Of a stretch of DNA of 43,030 nt, positions 9,152 to 17,795 are shown in pieces. The DNA is from Herminiimonas sp. (lineage in GTDB: Bacteria > Pseudomonadota > Gammaproteobacteria > Burkholderiales > Burkholderiaceae_D), in contig JAQGLW010000013.1 of assembly GCA_028292665.1 (NCBI GenBank), positions 1-43,030 of the forward strand, read 5' to 3'. Each line of letters opens with the position of its first letter. Position 1 is the stretch's first letter. The notes beneath the pieces are model-generated. The model did not search any database. It was not told the DNA's origin and worked only from the letters and a program-made list of their open reading frames with translations. Position numbers and translations under genes: made by a program.

Positions 9152-10567
9152 ATGCTTAGGTCCATCCCCTTCTCGTCACGAAATGTGGCGCTCTTGTACG
9201 GCGCCGTCAGTGTCATCTTGCTGGCCTTGTTCGCCACGTTCCTCTGGTATGCCTGGAACAACACTATCGAACGGGGCAGGATCGAGCTACTCCAAGCCGA
9301 CGCACAGAGGATGACGGATTTTTATGTCAGGAAAGGGAGTGCTCAACTGGCGGCAGTAATCGACGCGCGAGTCGGGAATGATCTGAATACCACTCGGCAA
9401 ATACTCTTGCTCACTGATCCCTCGATGGTGAGACAGGGAGGTAACCTCCCCGCATGGCCACCAGAAATATCCAAATCAACAGGGGTGCAGAACAAATTAA
9501 TTCACGTGAACGGTCGCCAATTCAGAGTCGAAGTCTTCTATCATGCCCTTCCGGGCGGATACCATCTTTTAGTAGGACGTGACATTGCCCGGTTCGAAAA
9601 ACTTGAAATGCTGTTCCTGTATGGGCTTTCGGCAATCGGGGCGGCGGTGCTTCTGGTTGCTGTCATCGGCGGTTTTCTGATTCGGCGCGCAATTCTTTTA
9701 AAGACACATATTATAAGTCGAACTACTTCCGCCATTGTGGATGGCGACCTTTCACGACGGCTGCCGGCCCTGGATAGCGAAGACGAGGTACTCGCGCGGA
9801 CGGTCAATCGCATGCTGGATCAGATTGAGCATCTGGTACATAGCGTGCGAAATGTGTCGAACGCCATCGCACACGATTTGCGCACGCCATTAGCTGAATT
9901 GCGCTTTCGCCTGGAGGAACTGTCGGTAACACGACCTGCTCCGGAGGAAGCCTTCGCCGAGATTGATGCCGTCCTTGGCGACGTGGACCGTATCATTGCT
10001 ATCTTTAACGCACTGCTGCGGCTTGCCGAAATCAATAGGGGCACGCGCCGTTCCGGATTCACTCAAGTCAATGTGACCAAGGTGGCAGGCGATGCCGCGG
10101 AATTTTATCAACCTGTCGCCGAACGTAAAGGGATTACACTTACATTCGAGTCTGCACGCGACATGCTAGCCCATGGAGATCCTCTGCTTCTTGCTCAGGC
10201 GGTCAGCAATCTCATCGACAATGCGCTGAAGTACGCCAAACGAAACGTAACAGTTTCGTTTGAGGCAAGGAAACGTCCTGACCAGACCATCGAAGTGGTC
10301 GTAACGGATGACGGGCCCGGCATTCCCGACGAAGAAAAGTCCAAAGTAGTTGAGCCCTTTTATCGCTGCGATGCAAGTCGCTCCACACCGGGTGTAGGAT
10401 TGGGACTGAGTCTGGTCGATGCGGTAGCCCGGCTCCATGGCGGCTCGCTGGATTTCGGCGACAATTACCCTGGACTGCGAGCGTCAATGATCTTGCTTTC
10501 GAACGGCATCGAAATACTAAGCATGCCCGTATCGCCATCTGCCGAAACAGCTTCAGCCGCTCCGTAG
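9152..10567 (+). CDS. Sensor histidine kinase (orphaned)
   Basis: A 471-residue membrane histidine kinase. Two transmembrane helices (about 13-35 and 153-177) bracket a periplasmic sensor region of about 115 residues, followed by HAMP, a HisKA domain with AIAHDLRTPL (phospho-acceptor His about 241) and an ATPase domain with N box NLIDNALKYA, G1 DDGPGIP and G2 GVGLGLSLV. All kinase motifs are intact. A frame opening at 9122 includes the tail of the dead response regulator (MRNAGYRLNK); the ATG at 9152 gives the normal kinase start. Its partner gene directly upstream is destroyed, so it either signals to another regulator or is on the way to loss. The stimulus is unknown. Confidence 0.9.
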   Translation: MLRSIPFSSRNVALLYGAVSVILLALFATFLWYAWNNTIERGRIELLQADAQRMTDFYVRKGSAQLAAVIDARVGNDLNTTRQILLLTDPSMVRQGGNLPAWPPEISKSTGVQNKLIHVNGRQFRVEVFYHALPGGYHLLVGRDIARFEKLEMLFLYGLSAIGAAVLLVAVIGGFLIRRAILLKTHIISRTTSAIVDGDLSRRLPALDSEDEVLARTVNRMLDQIEHLVHSVRNVSNAIAHDLRTPLAELRFRLEELSVTRPAPEEAFAEIDAVLGDVDRIIAIFNALLRLAEINRGTRRSGFTQVNVTKVAGDAAEFYQPVAERKGITLTFESARDMLAHGDPLLLAQAVSNLIDNALKYAKRNVTVSFEARKRPDQTIEVVVTDDGPGIPDEEKSKVVEPFYRCDASRSTPGVGLGLSLVDAVARLHGGSLDFGDNYPGLRASMILLSNGIEILSMPVSPSAETASAAP

Positions 10568-10613
10568 TCGCTCTTCCACTTCTTCGCTGCCCTTCTTCCT
10601 GTGACATTGAGAA

Positions 10614-11157
10614 ATGCCGGATTGCCTGCCGTACGTGTACTCGCGCATGCATATCCCCGACCAGCTCTCGATACGGAAGATTGCCGGACGCACGAATCTA
10701 TCGCTCGATGTGCGGGCATTACCTGTTCGAGCCGGAATTCTGCAATGTGGCGTCCGGCTGGGAGAAAGGCGTCGTCGAGAAGAACGTGCAGAACCGGAGA
10801 TGGCAGATCTGGGTGGCTGCTGCCGACAAGCGCTGGTCCACGCTCGGGCAACTCAATGACTGGCTAGCCCAACGCTGCCAGCAATCTTGGGACGAGATGG
10901 CGCACCCGGAATGGCCGGCGACGACGATTGCCGAGATACTGCAGGATGAACGGCGGCGGCAGATGCGGATGCCAAAGCCATTTGACGGTTATGTTGAACA
11001 GCCAGTACAGGTGTCGGCGACCAACCTGATTCACTTCCAGCGGAACCGCTACAGCGTGCCAACGCCGCATGCACATCGCGTCGTCAGCCTGCACATTCAT
11101 CCTGAGGTCATGGCAATCGTTGCTGATGGCGTCGTCCATGTGAGCCCAACACAAACA
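10614..11157 (+). pseudogene. IS21-family IstA transposase remnant
   Basis: From about 10708 to 11157 the frame encodes CGHYLFEPEFCNVASGWEKG, then VEKNVQ, PKPFDGYVEQPVQVSAT and IHFQRNRYSVP. This is the region after the catalytic core of IS21 IstA transposases. The upstream 100 bases are not alignable by eye and the DDE core is missing, so a large internal or 5' part is deleted. The frame ends at a TGA inside the duplicated leader, and no IstB helper gene follows. The duplicated leader begins within the last 25 bases of this remnant. Confidence 0.8.
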
Positions 11158-11282
11158 TGAATTCAATTCATGCACATGCTGACGACTATGAGTTGGCGTT
11201 TTCATCGTAAGTTGCGCATCATTCTCGTAAACAAATGCTGCCTGCACGGCAGCCAACTACAGGCAGGAGACGATATGCGTAC
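11132..11282 (+). repeat. 150-bp duplicated leader, copy 2 (upstream of MFS gene)
   Basis: Direct repeat of 8010-8159, about 96% identical, again ending at ATGCGTAC, here the start of the MFS gene. It starts inside the IS21 istA remnant. The MRT-N start of the MFS protein looks natural for its family, which suggests this copy is closer to the original context and copy 1 was derived from it, though the direction is not proven. Confidence 0.95.
11238..11266 (+). promoter_or_regulatory. Leader hairpin overlapping the Shine-Dalgarno sequence, copy 2
   Basis: Same 7-bp stem as in copy 1 (CTGCCTG 11238-11244, CAGGCAG 11260-11266). AGGAG overlaps the stem end, 5 bases before the ATG at 11275. One loop base differs from copy 1 and both arms are unchanged. 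Candidate translational control element for the MFS operon. Confidence 0.5.
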
Positions 11283-12603
11283 GAATCGCCGTTATTTAGT
11301 GTATTTCGCCATGTTCCTTATGAACGCGGTCAATTACGTCGACAGGACCAACCTGTCGGTTGCCGCAAGCTCCATTGCGTCCACCTTTCAGCTTTCCCCT
11401 ATTCAATTGGGATACATGTTTTCTTCGTTCCTGTGGACGTATCTGTTCTGCCTGATTCCGGCCGGCCTGGTCGTCGATCGCTTCGGTGCCCGTAAAGTTA
11501 CGGCACTGGCGCTCATCATTTGGTCAGCGGGGGGCATTTTGACCGGTCTCGCCTCCAGCTTTTTCCTGCTTTTGGGATCCAGACTTATCCTGGGTATCGG
11601 GGAAGCGGCGTCTTACCCTTCGGGCAGCAGGATCATCCGCGAATGGGCGCCCAAGACCGAACGCGGACGCGCCGCCGCGATCCTGAACGCCGGCGCCTAT
11701 GCGGGTCCGGCTCTTGGCGGCATCTTCGTGGGCTGGTTGATCGCGCAAGCCGGATGGCGCGGCTCGTTCTTGGTCACTGGCGCAGTGGGCGTATGCCTGG
11801 GCGTGTTCTGGTGGATCCTGTACCGCACTCCGGCACAGGCAAAATGGATTTCAGCGGAAGAACGCGTGCTGATCAACGATTCGGCCGCGCCTGCGGTTGC
11901 TACCGATTCTGCCGCCGCGAAGAAACGCGCTTCCGGCGGGCTGAAAAAGTTGCTCGCTGAAAAGACGATGTGGGGCCTGGCACTGAGTCAGGGCTGCGCC
12001 GGATATACGCTTTATCTGTTCCTGACCTGGCTGCCCACCTATTTCGAGCGCGCTCACGGCATGAATGTCGTCAAGAGCAGCCTTTACACTGCCGCCCCCT
12101 ATGCCAGCGCCTGCGTGCTCGGCATCATGCTGGGTTATCTCAGCGACCGGTTGCTGACGAGCGAAGCGCTCGCACGCGGCGCCAGGCGCAACATGATCTT
12201 CGTGATCCTGCTCCTCGGATCGGTCGTATTCGCGCTTCCATTCGTGGATTCGATGTGGGCAATCGTGCTGATCATCTCGCTGGCGCTCACATGCGTGTCG
12301 ACGGCCATGTCGATGAATATCGCATTGACCAACGATCTTCTAGGCGACCCGGCGCATTCGGGAGTGGCGGTAGGTTTGCTCATACTGGGCGGCAATGTCT
12401 TTGGTCTTGCCGCGCCCATCGTCACCGGCTATGCCGTTGCGTACAGCGGCGGCTTTACCGCGGCCTTTGCGATTGCCGGCGTATTGCTGCTTTTGGGCTC
12501 ACTGGCAAGCTTGACTTTGACACGCAGGCCAATCCTTGTCGACCGGCCGAATCCGATCCGGGGCGGCCAACCAGTGACATCGAAGCCTGCCAGCCAGTTG
12601 TGA
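11275..12603 (+). CDS. ACS-family MFS organic-anion transporter
   Basis: A 442-residue, 12-helix major facilitator of the anion:cation symporter (ACS) family. Signatures are INYVDRTNLSVA-like (here VNYVDRTNLSVAASSIA) in helix 1, the motif-A segment GLVVDRFGARKV and GIGEAASYPSGSRIIREWAP between helices 4 and 5. ACS members import sugar acids, tartrate, phthalate and similar carboxylates with protons. The ATG at 11275 follows AGGAG in the duplicated leader; the longer frame from 11170 would translate that leader. It heads a tight operon (gaps 29, 10 and 49 bp) with an NMT1-like protein, a maleate-isomerase-type enzyme and a LysR gene, so a dicarboxylate substrate is the best guess. Confidence 0.88.
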   Translation: MRTNRRYLVYFAMFLMNAVNYVDRTNLSVAASSIASTFQLSPIQLGYMFSSFLWTYLFCLIPAGLVVDRFGARKVTALALIIWSAGGILTGLASSFFLLLGSRLILGIGEAASYPSGSRIIREWAPKTERGRAAAILNAGAYAGPALGGIFVGWLIAQAGWRGSFLVTGAVGVCLGVFWWILYRTPAQAKWISAEERVLINDSAAPAVATDSAAAKKRASGGLKKLLAEKTMWGLALSQGCAGYTLYLFLTWLPTYFERAHGMNVVKSSLYTAAPYASACVLGIMLGYLSDRLLTSEALARGARRNMIFVILLLGSVVFALPFVDSMWAIVLIISLALTCVSTAMSMNIALTNDLLGDPAHSGVAVGLLILGGNVFGLAAPIVTGYAVAYSGGFTAAFAIAGVLLLLGSLASLTLTRRPILVDRPNPIRGGQPVTSKPASQL

Positions 12604-12632
12604 CATTACTCTTTTCACTTAAAAGGAAAAAC

Positions 12633-13550
12633 ATGATTTCATTGAAAGTCGGCGCAGTGTCCCGCAATTATTTCAACATGCCTCTCTGGATCGCGCAAGA
12701 CGCCGGATTCTTCAAGAAGCACGGACTGGATGTCTCGATCGAGTTGTACGAACCGATCGACGAAGTCACGGACCGGTTGATCGATGGCCGGCTCCAGCTA
12801 TCGCTCGGGGTGACTGAACACGTGATCCTGGGCAGCGAGACGGGCAGCGATCTTGAGATCATTGCCGGCAACGTCAACCGCCTGCCGTTTTCTTTCATCG
12901 CGCGCCCCGATATCAAGACCATCGAGCAGTTGCGTGGCGGCGTGGTAGGCGTTTCCTCGCTGGAGGCTGGCAGTTCTTCACTTGTGATGAAGATTCTTTC
13001 CGCTCACGGCCTGGAGCATCCCCGCGACTACACCATCGTGGCGGTCGGACCGATCCTGTCGCGCTGGGAAAAGCTTCAAAATGGCAAGATCGATGCAGGG
13101 CTGCAGGGCATCCCGCTGAACTATATCGCGCTCGACCAGGGTTACACCTCGTTGTGCGAGCCCCGCGATGAATTCCCGTGGTTCCAGTTCACCTCCTTGA
13201 ACATTTCCGCAAAGTGGGCCAACGGAAACGCCGAGACCGTGGTCGCTTTCTTGAAGGCATTCATCGAAGCGCATGACTGGTTCTATGCGAACAAGATGGG
13301 ATGCCGTGAGATCGCCATGCAGCACAGTGGAATCAGCGCAGATTATGCAGACCGCGCATGGGAAGAGTACAGCCGGGACGAGATTTTTCCACGCGATGCG
13401 GCGGCCAATCCCGACTCCATACAGGCACTGATCGACATCAGCGCGTTGATCCGCGCCCTTCCGGGCCGCGCCAAGACGTCTGCTGCGGAATACATCAACC
13501 CGGTCTATCTTGACCAGGCGCGCCAGTCGCTTGCCGAATCGAAATCCTGA
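12633..13550 (+). CDS. NMT1/THI5-like substrate-binding-type protein without signal peptide
   Basis: A 305-residue protein with the periplasmic-binding-protein type II fold of the NMT1/THI5 (SsuA-like) group: SRNYFNMPLWIAQDAGFFKK at the start, then LQLSLGVTEHVILGSE, IEQLRGGVVGVSSLEAGSSS, and ILSRWEKLQNGKIDAGLQGIP. It begins directly with the first beta strand (MISLKVGAVS), with no signal peptide or lipobox, and no ABC permease or ATPase lies nearby. It is therefore probably cytoplasmic: a ligand sensor, a chaperone or an enzyme. A much longer overlapping frame starts inside the MFS gene; the ATG at 12633 has AAAAGG upstream. It is cotranscribed with its neighbours. Confidence 0.8.
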   Translation: MISLKVGAVSRNYFNMPLWIAQDAGFFKKHGLDVSIELYEPIDEVTDRLIDGRLQLSLGVTEHVILGSETGSDLEIIAGNVNRLPFSFIARPDIKTIEQLRGGVVGVSSLEAGSSSLVMKILSAHGLEHPRDYTIVAVGPILSRWEKLQNGKIDAGLQGIPLNYIALDQGYTSLCEPRDEFPWFQFTSLNISAKWANGNAETVVAFLKAFIEAHDWFYANKMGCREIAMQHSGISADYADRAWEEYSRDEIFPRDAAANPDSIQALIDISALIRALPGRAKTSAAEYINPVYLDQARQSLAESKS

Positions 13551-13560
13551 GAGCATACAG

Positions 13561-14289
13561 ATGGCGCACTCAATAAAAATAAATTACGGTGAACGTGCAC
13601 GATTGGGCATTATCGTGCCTTCGGGCAATTTCATTGCTGAACCGCAGATACAGTCCATGCTGCCCGATGGCGTGGCAGCCTACGTCACGCGTCTTCCACT
13701 TAAAGGGTCCGGTTCAGAAGAATTGTTTGCCATGGCGGCGGGCGTCGGGCCTGCCGCTGCCATGCTGGCAGACGCCGGTGTGGAGCGGGTGATCTTTCAC
13801 TGCACCGCGGTATCGACGTACAGCGTGCCATTGCAGGACGAGATCATGGCGAGCATCGAAAATGCGACCGGACTGCCATGTTTTTCCACCGGGGCCGCAA
13901 TTGTCACCGCTTTGCAAACCCTCGGCGCCAGGAAAATCGTTCTCCTCACCCCTTATCTTGACGCGGTCAACCAGCGCGAAATCGCGTTCCTGGAGCACCA
14001 TGGGTTGGAAGTCGTCCATCATCACGGTCTCGGCCTGAATACGAATGCGGAAATGGGAAAACTTGCGCCGGACGTCTTTTTCGATCAAGCGATGCAGTAT
14101 GCAACGTCGGTAGCGGACGCCTACTTCATCAGCTGTACCGCCATCCGATCGGCGGAAGTGATCGAGCGTCTGGAACAAGCGCTCGAACGGCCTGTCATCA
14201 CGAGCAACCAGGTCATGGTGTGGAATGCACTGCGCACAAGCGGTATTGATGATAAAGTCGAAGGATATGGCACGCTTTTCTCTCATTGA
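13561..14289 (+). CDS. Maleate isomerase / Asp-Glu racemase superfamily enzyme
   Basis: A 242-residue member of the Asp/Glu racemase superfamily, in the branch with maleate cis-trans isomerase and arylmalonate decarboxylase. It starts ARLGIIVPSGNFIAEPQI, as in that branch. Both family cysteines are present: C81 (HCTAVSTYS) and C192 (SCTAIRS). Decarboxylases of this fold keep only one, so isomerase or racemase chemistry is favoured. Expected reactions are maleate to fumarate or a comparable 2-substituted dicarboxylate isomerisation. It sits 10 bases after the NMT1-like gene and near a LeuCD-type hydro-lyase, which fits a maleate/citraconate route. The exact substrate is inferred, not shown. 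Confidence 0.82.
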   Translation: MAHSIKINYGERARLGIIVPSGNFIAEPQIQSMLPDGVAAYVTRLPLKGSGSEELFAMAAGVGPAAAMLADAGVERVIFHCTAVSTYSVPLQDEIMASIENATGLPCFSTGAAIVTALQTLGARKIVLLTPYLDAVNQREIAFLEHHGLEVVHHHGLGLNTNAEMGKLAPDVFFDQAMQYATSVADAYFISCTAIRSAEVIERLEQALERPVITSNQVMVWNALRTSGIDDKVEGYGTLFSH

Positions 14290-14338
14290 GACAAGGGAGA
14301 GAGAAGTCCATTCCCGCTCATCAGCCAGTCCGCCACCG

Positions 14339-15247
14339 ATGAATCTGCGCAGCATTGATTTAAACCTCCTTGTCATATTGGAAGCATTGGTAGAAGAACG
14401 AAGTGTGACGAAGGCTGCCCAGCGCGTCGGCATCAGCCAGTCGGCTGCGAGCCATGCGCTAAGACGCCTCAGGGTGACGTTCAAGGATGAGCTGCTGGTG
14501 CGTACCGCCGACGGCATGATTCCCACCGGGCAGGCACTCTTGTTGGCAAGCATGGTTAGCGGGTCGTTGCAGCAGATCGAACAAGCGGTGATACAGGGCA
14601 GCAAGTTCGATCCGATCACCTCGACGCAAGTCTTCAATATGCGCGTTTCCGACTATGCCGGGATGTACCTGCTTCCGCGACTCTGTCAGACACTGCGCGA
14701 TCAGGCACCGTCGACGCGTCTGGAAGTCCAGCATTTCAGCCCCCAGGACATCGAACAGAAGACTAGCCAGGGCGAGGTGCAGGTGCGTCTCGCCCTGCGT
14801 TCCAAGATCGCTGGTCTGAGCCACAGTGTCCGATTGCTTGAAGACCATTTCGTAGTCGTGATGAGCGCCGCTCGCTTTCCTGGACTGTCAAAGCTCGATT
14901 TATCGGATTACCTCGGTCTGACCCACCTGAAAGTCGCGATCAGTGGTGTCGGCACCAACCTGATCGACGACGAACTCGCCAACCTCGGTCAAAAACGCAA
15001 GATTGCGATGACCGTGCCGAGTTGGCTCGAGATGCGCCAGGTCATTGAAACCACCGATCTGGTGGCGGTCGTCCCCAAGCATTGGCTGCATGCGGAAGGA
15101 TTCCAGAAATTCATTACGTTTCCGCTTCCGATCGAAAACGTTTCGCTTGCCATTGACCTGGTATGGCATCCGAGGGACGACAAGGATGTGGCGCAGCGTT
15201 GGCTTCGTGCGCAGATTCAGAAGATTTTCCATGATTTTGCATTTTAG
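14339..15247 (+). CDS. NodD/PcpR-like LysR regulator
   Basis: A 302-residue LysR regulator beginning MNLRSIDLNLLVILEALVEE, the N-terminus typical of the NodD/SyrM/PcpR/LeuO branch, with helix-turn-helix KAAQRVGISQSAASHALRRL and effector domain from about residue 90. The ATG at 14339 gives the family start; a frame from 14225 would overlap the preceding gene by 65 bases. It is on the same strand as the MFS/NMT1/isomerase genes, 49 bases behind them, so it may be cotranscribed and act on its own operon promoter, which would be the duplicated leader. Confidence 0.88.
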   Translation: MNLRSIDLNLLVILEALVEERSVTKAAQRVGISQSAASHALRRLRVTFKDELLVRTADGMIPTGQALLLASMVSGSLQQIEQAVIQGSKFDPITSTQVFNMRVSDYAGMYLLPRLCQTLRDQAPSTRLEVQHFSPQDIEQKTSQGEVQVRLALRSKIAGLSHSVRLLEDHFVVVMSAARFPGLSKLDLSDYLGLTHLKVAISGVGTNLIDDELANLGQKRKIAMTVPSWLEMRQVIETTDLVAVVPKHWLHAEGFQKFITFPLPIENVSLAIDLVWHPRDDKDVAQRWLRAQIQKIFHDFAF

Positions 15248-15400
15248 CGGCGAAATATGCGCTGAAAGTGCCGGGTGCATCACGCACGGTGGACGTTTTG
15301 ATCTGTGAGGCAGATGCCTGCTGGCAATGCCCTTTTCTGAAGTCGGATTAGCCTGTTCCAGGATGTCGCACGGCATCTCCTGCACGCACGGCTCACGAAA

Positions 15401-16285
15401 TCAGCGTTCCGACGCAAGTGCCGCAACCAACAGCTTCGCTGCAGGACTGAGCGGATGCTCCGCGCTGCGCAGTATCTTCAACGGTCGATCGCACCACGGT
15501 TCTGCCAGCCGTACCTGGACATACGCGGATTGAGGCGTGGTTCCCAATGCAATTTCCGGAAGTATCCCGATGCCTACGCCTACACCGACCATGTTCCTGA
15601 TGGCCTCGAAGCTGGTTACCTGGATGCGCAGTTTCAGACGCGCCCCGAGTGCCTTTGCTTCCTGCTCCATCAGAGTGTGGATCGATGAACCAGCTTGCAT
15701 GCCGACATAGTCTTCGCCCAGCGTGTCGGCAAACCGAACCTCGCCCAAGCCGGCGAAACGATGCGCGCTCGGTACGATCAACGTCAAGCGGTCCATCCGG
15801 TAAGGTGCCTCGATCAACCCCGAGACCGGCGACGCAGGTGCGCAAATGCCGAGATCGGCGGTGCCGTTCTGCACCGCACGCACAACCAGGTTGGTCGTTT
15901 CCTCGGTCAAATCAACCTGGATGCCAGGATACGTTTTTAGAAAGCGGCTCAGATCCGGAGGCAGATAATGGACCATGGCGGTCATGGTGACGCTCAGACG
16001 CGTGCTTCCTGTGGCGCCGTCGCGATGGTCTTTCAGTTCTTCGTCAGCATGCTGCAGTTGAGACAGCACCAGTTTCGCGTGGGTATAGAGAACCTGGCCC
16101 ACCACAGTGGCCTGAATCCCTCTGCTGTGCCGCTGCAGCAACGGCATGCCGACATCGTTTTCGAGATCGTTCATGCGCCGACTGGCCGCCGACGGCGCAA
16201 TATGCTGCCGAAGCGATCCGCCCTGGATGCTGCCTTCCTCAATGACGTACGTGAATAGTCTGAGCGTATCAAGATCGAAATGCAT
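15401..16285 (-). CDS. LysR regulator divergent from the LeuCD-type hydro-lyase
   Basis: A 294-residue LysR protein: MHFDLDTLRLFTYVIEEGSI and PSAASRRMNDLENDVGMPLL form the HTH, and the effector domain contains MTAMVHYLP, DYVGMQAGSSIHTL and LKLRIQVTSFEAIRNMVGVG near its end. It is divergent from the leuC-like gene with 92 bases between the starts and probably controls it. It is a clear paralogue of the LysR at 18703-19611, sharing AMVHYLP, DYVGMQ-G-SIHTL and GIGILPEI. Its 3' end faces the NodD-like gene (153-base gap). Confidence 0.9.
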   Translation of the reverse strand: MHFDLDTLRLFTYVIEEGSIQGGSLRQHIAPSAASRRMNDLENDVGMPLLQRHSRGIQATVVGQVLYTHAKLVLSQLQHADEELKDHRDGATGSTRLSVTMTAMVHYLPPDLSRFLKTYPGIQVDLTEETTNLVVRAVQNGTADLGICAPASPVSGLIEAPYRMDRLTLIVPSAHRFAGLGEVRFADTLGEDYVGMQAGSSIHTLMEQEAKALGARLKLRIQVTSFEAIRNMVGVGVGIGILPEIALGTTPQSAYVQVRLAEPWCDRPLKILRSAEHPLSPAAKLLVAALASER

Positions 16286-16304
16286 AAAAGTCCATTCGGT
16301 CGGT

Positions 16305-16330
16305 GATGCCGGATTGCGGTGGCAGGCATC
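16305..16330. promoter_or_regulatory. Candidate LysR operator between LysR and leuC-like genes
   Basis: GATGCC (16305-16310) and GGCATC (16325-16330) form a perfect 6-bp inverted repeat with 14 bases between the arms. It lies 48 bases before the leuC-like ATG and 20 bases beyond the divergent LysR start. Position suits a LysR recognition site; arm spacing is somewhat larger than the usual T-N11-A. Confidence 0.35.
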
Positions 16331-16377
16331 GCAATAAAGCAGTGGTCATTGCCGGAAGAATTTCGTACCCTTTTGCA

Positions 16378-17793
16378 ATGACTCAATCCCTCACTCTATA
16401 CGAAAAGTTGTGGCGCCGACATGTCGTGCGCGAAGCAGATGACGGCTCGACGCTCCTGTATATCGATCGTCACCTCATGAACGAAGTCACGAGCCCGCAA
16501 GCGTTCGATGGGCTTCGGCTGGCAAGGCGCCCCATGTGGCGTGCCGAAGCGGCGATTGCGACGCCAGATCACAATATTCCGACGGTTCACCGGGAACGGG
16601 GAATGCATAGCGAGATCGCGCGCTTGCAAGTCGAGGCATTGGATCGGAACTGCACGGAGTACGGCGTGCGCTTCTACGCATTGCAAGACATTCGCCAGGG
16701 TATTCTTCATGTAGTCGGACCGGAGCAGGGCGAGATCCTGCCCGGCATGACCATCGCATGCGGCGATTCCCATACGTCCACGCATGGCGCCTTCGGCGCA
16801 TTGGCATTTGGTATCGGGACTTCCGACATCGAGCATCTTCTTGCGACGCAGTGCCTGGTCATGAAGCGCATGAAAACCATGCAGATGACCATCGATGGCG
16901 CTCTGCCGGCAGGGACCTGCGCCAAGGATCTCGCACTGGCGATCATCGGCCGATGGGGCACCGATATCGCGAACGGCCATGCCATCGAGTTTGACGGTGA
17001 GACCGTACGGGGGCTGGACATGGAAGCGCGCATGACGTTGTGCAACATGTCGATCGAAGCTGGCGCGCGCTGCGGCATGATCGGCGTGGATAATGTGACC
17101 CTCACGTATCTGCATGGGCGACCCTGTGCGCCGGCGGGCGCGGAATGGGACGCTGCGGCAGCCTATTGGTCGACCTTGCGTAGCGATGCGGATTGTACCT
17201 TCGACAGGTCGCTGCGCTTCGATGCCGCTGCGCTGCGGCCTCAGGTAACCTGGGGAACGTCGCCGGGCATGGTGACGGACATTGACGGCTACGTGCCTGA
17301 TCCGGCGACCGAGAGCGACCCGCAACGCAGAAAATCCATGGCATCCGCACTCGCCTACATGGGGCTTCAACCCGGTCTCGCCATCCAGGACATTCCATTG
17401 GATAAGGTATTCATAGGCTCGTGCACGAACGCGCGTATCGAGGATCTGCGCATTGCCGCGCAAGTCGTGCGGGGGCAGAAAGTCGCGCCGACGATCGCTC
17501 AGGCGCTGGTGGTGCCAGGGTCGGGCAGTGTCAAGCTGCAGGCGGAGCAGGAAGGGTTGGACCGGATATTTCTGGAAGCTGGTTTCGAATGGCGCGACGC
17601 CGGCTGTTCGATGTGCCTGGGAATGAACAACGACAGCCTCAAGGAAGGTGAACGTTGCGCATCGACGTCGAATCGCAACTTCGAGGGGCGCCAGGGACGC
17701 GGCGGCCGTTCGCATCTGGTCAGTCCCGCCATGGCCGCAGCAGCGGCATTGGCGGGCCATTTTGTCGATGTATCGCAGCCACTTGGGAGATAG
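16378..17793 (+). CDS. LeuC-type hydro-lyase large subunit (isopropylmalate/maleate/methylmalate dehydratase family)
   Basis: A 471-residue aconitase-superfamily large subunit. It starts with TLYEKLW and has [38 protein letters not shown] and the three [4Fe-4S] ligands C349 ([12 protein letters not shown]), C410 and C413 (CSMCLGMN), matching LeuC positions. It would bind the cluster and, with the small subunit, add or remove water on a 2-hydroxy dicarboxylate. LeuC itself makes leucine, but here no leuA or leuB is nearby; instead there are transporters, LysR regulators and a maleate-isomerase-type gene. Maleate/citraconate hydratase or (R)-2-methylmalate dehydratase is therefore likelier than leucine biosynthesis. 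ATG 16378 is the family start. Confidence 0.88.
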   Translation: MTQSLTLYEKLWRRHVVREADDGSTLLYIDRHLMNEVTSPQAFDGLRLARRPMWRAEAAIATPDHNIPTVHRERGMHSEIARLQVEALDRNCTEYGVRFYALQDIRQGILHVVGPEQGEILPGMTIACGDSHTSTHGAFGALAFGIGTSDIEHLLATQCLVMKRMKTMQMTIDGALPAGTCAKDLALAIIGRWGTDIANGHAIEFDGETVRGLDMEARMTLCNMSIEAGARCGMIGVDNVTLTYLHGRPCAPAGAEWDAAAAYWSTLRSDADCTFDRSLRFDAAALRPQVTWGTSPGMVTDIDGYVPDPATESDPQRRKSMASALAYMGLQPGLAIQDIPLDKVFIGSCTNARIEDLRIAAQVVRGQKVAPTIAQALVVPGSGSVKLQAEQEGLDRIFLEAGFEWRDAGCSMCLGMNNDSLKEGERCASTSNRNFEGRQGRGGRSHLVSPAMAAAAALAGHFVDVSQPLGR

Positions 17794-17795
17794 TC

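Noticed and set aside
11970-12632. Possible giant frame joining the MFS 3' half (other frame) to the NMT1-like gene.
   Set aside because: The upstream part is a shadow of the MFS gene. The ATG at 12633 has a ribosome site and gives the family-like start.
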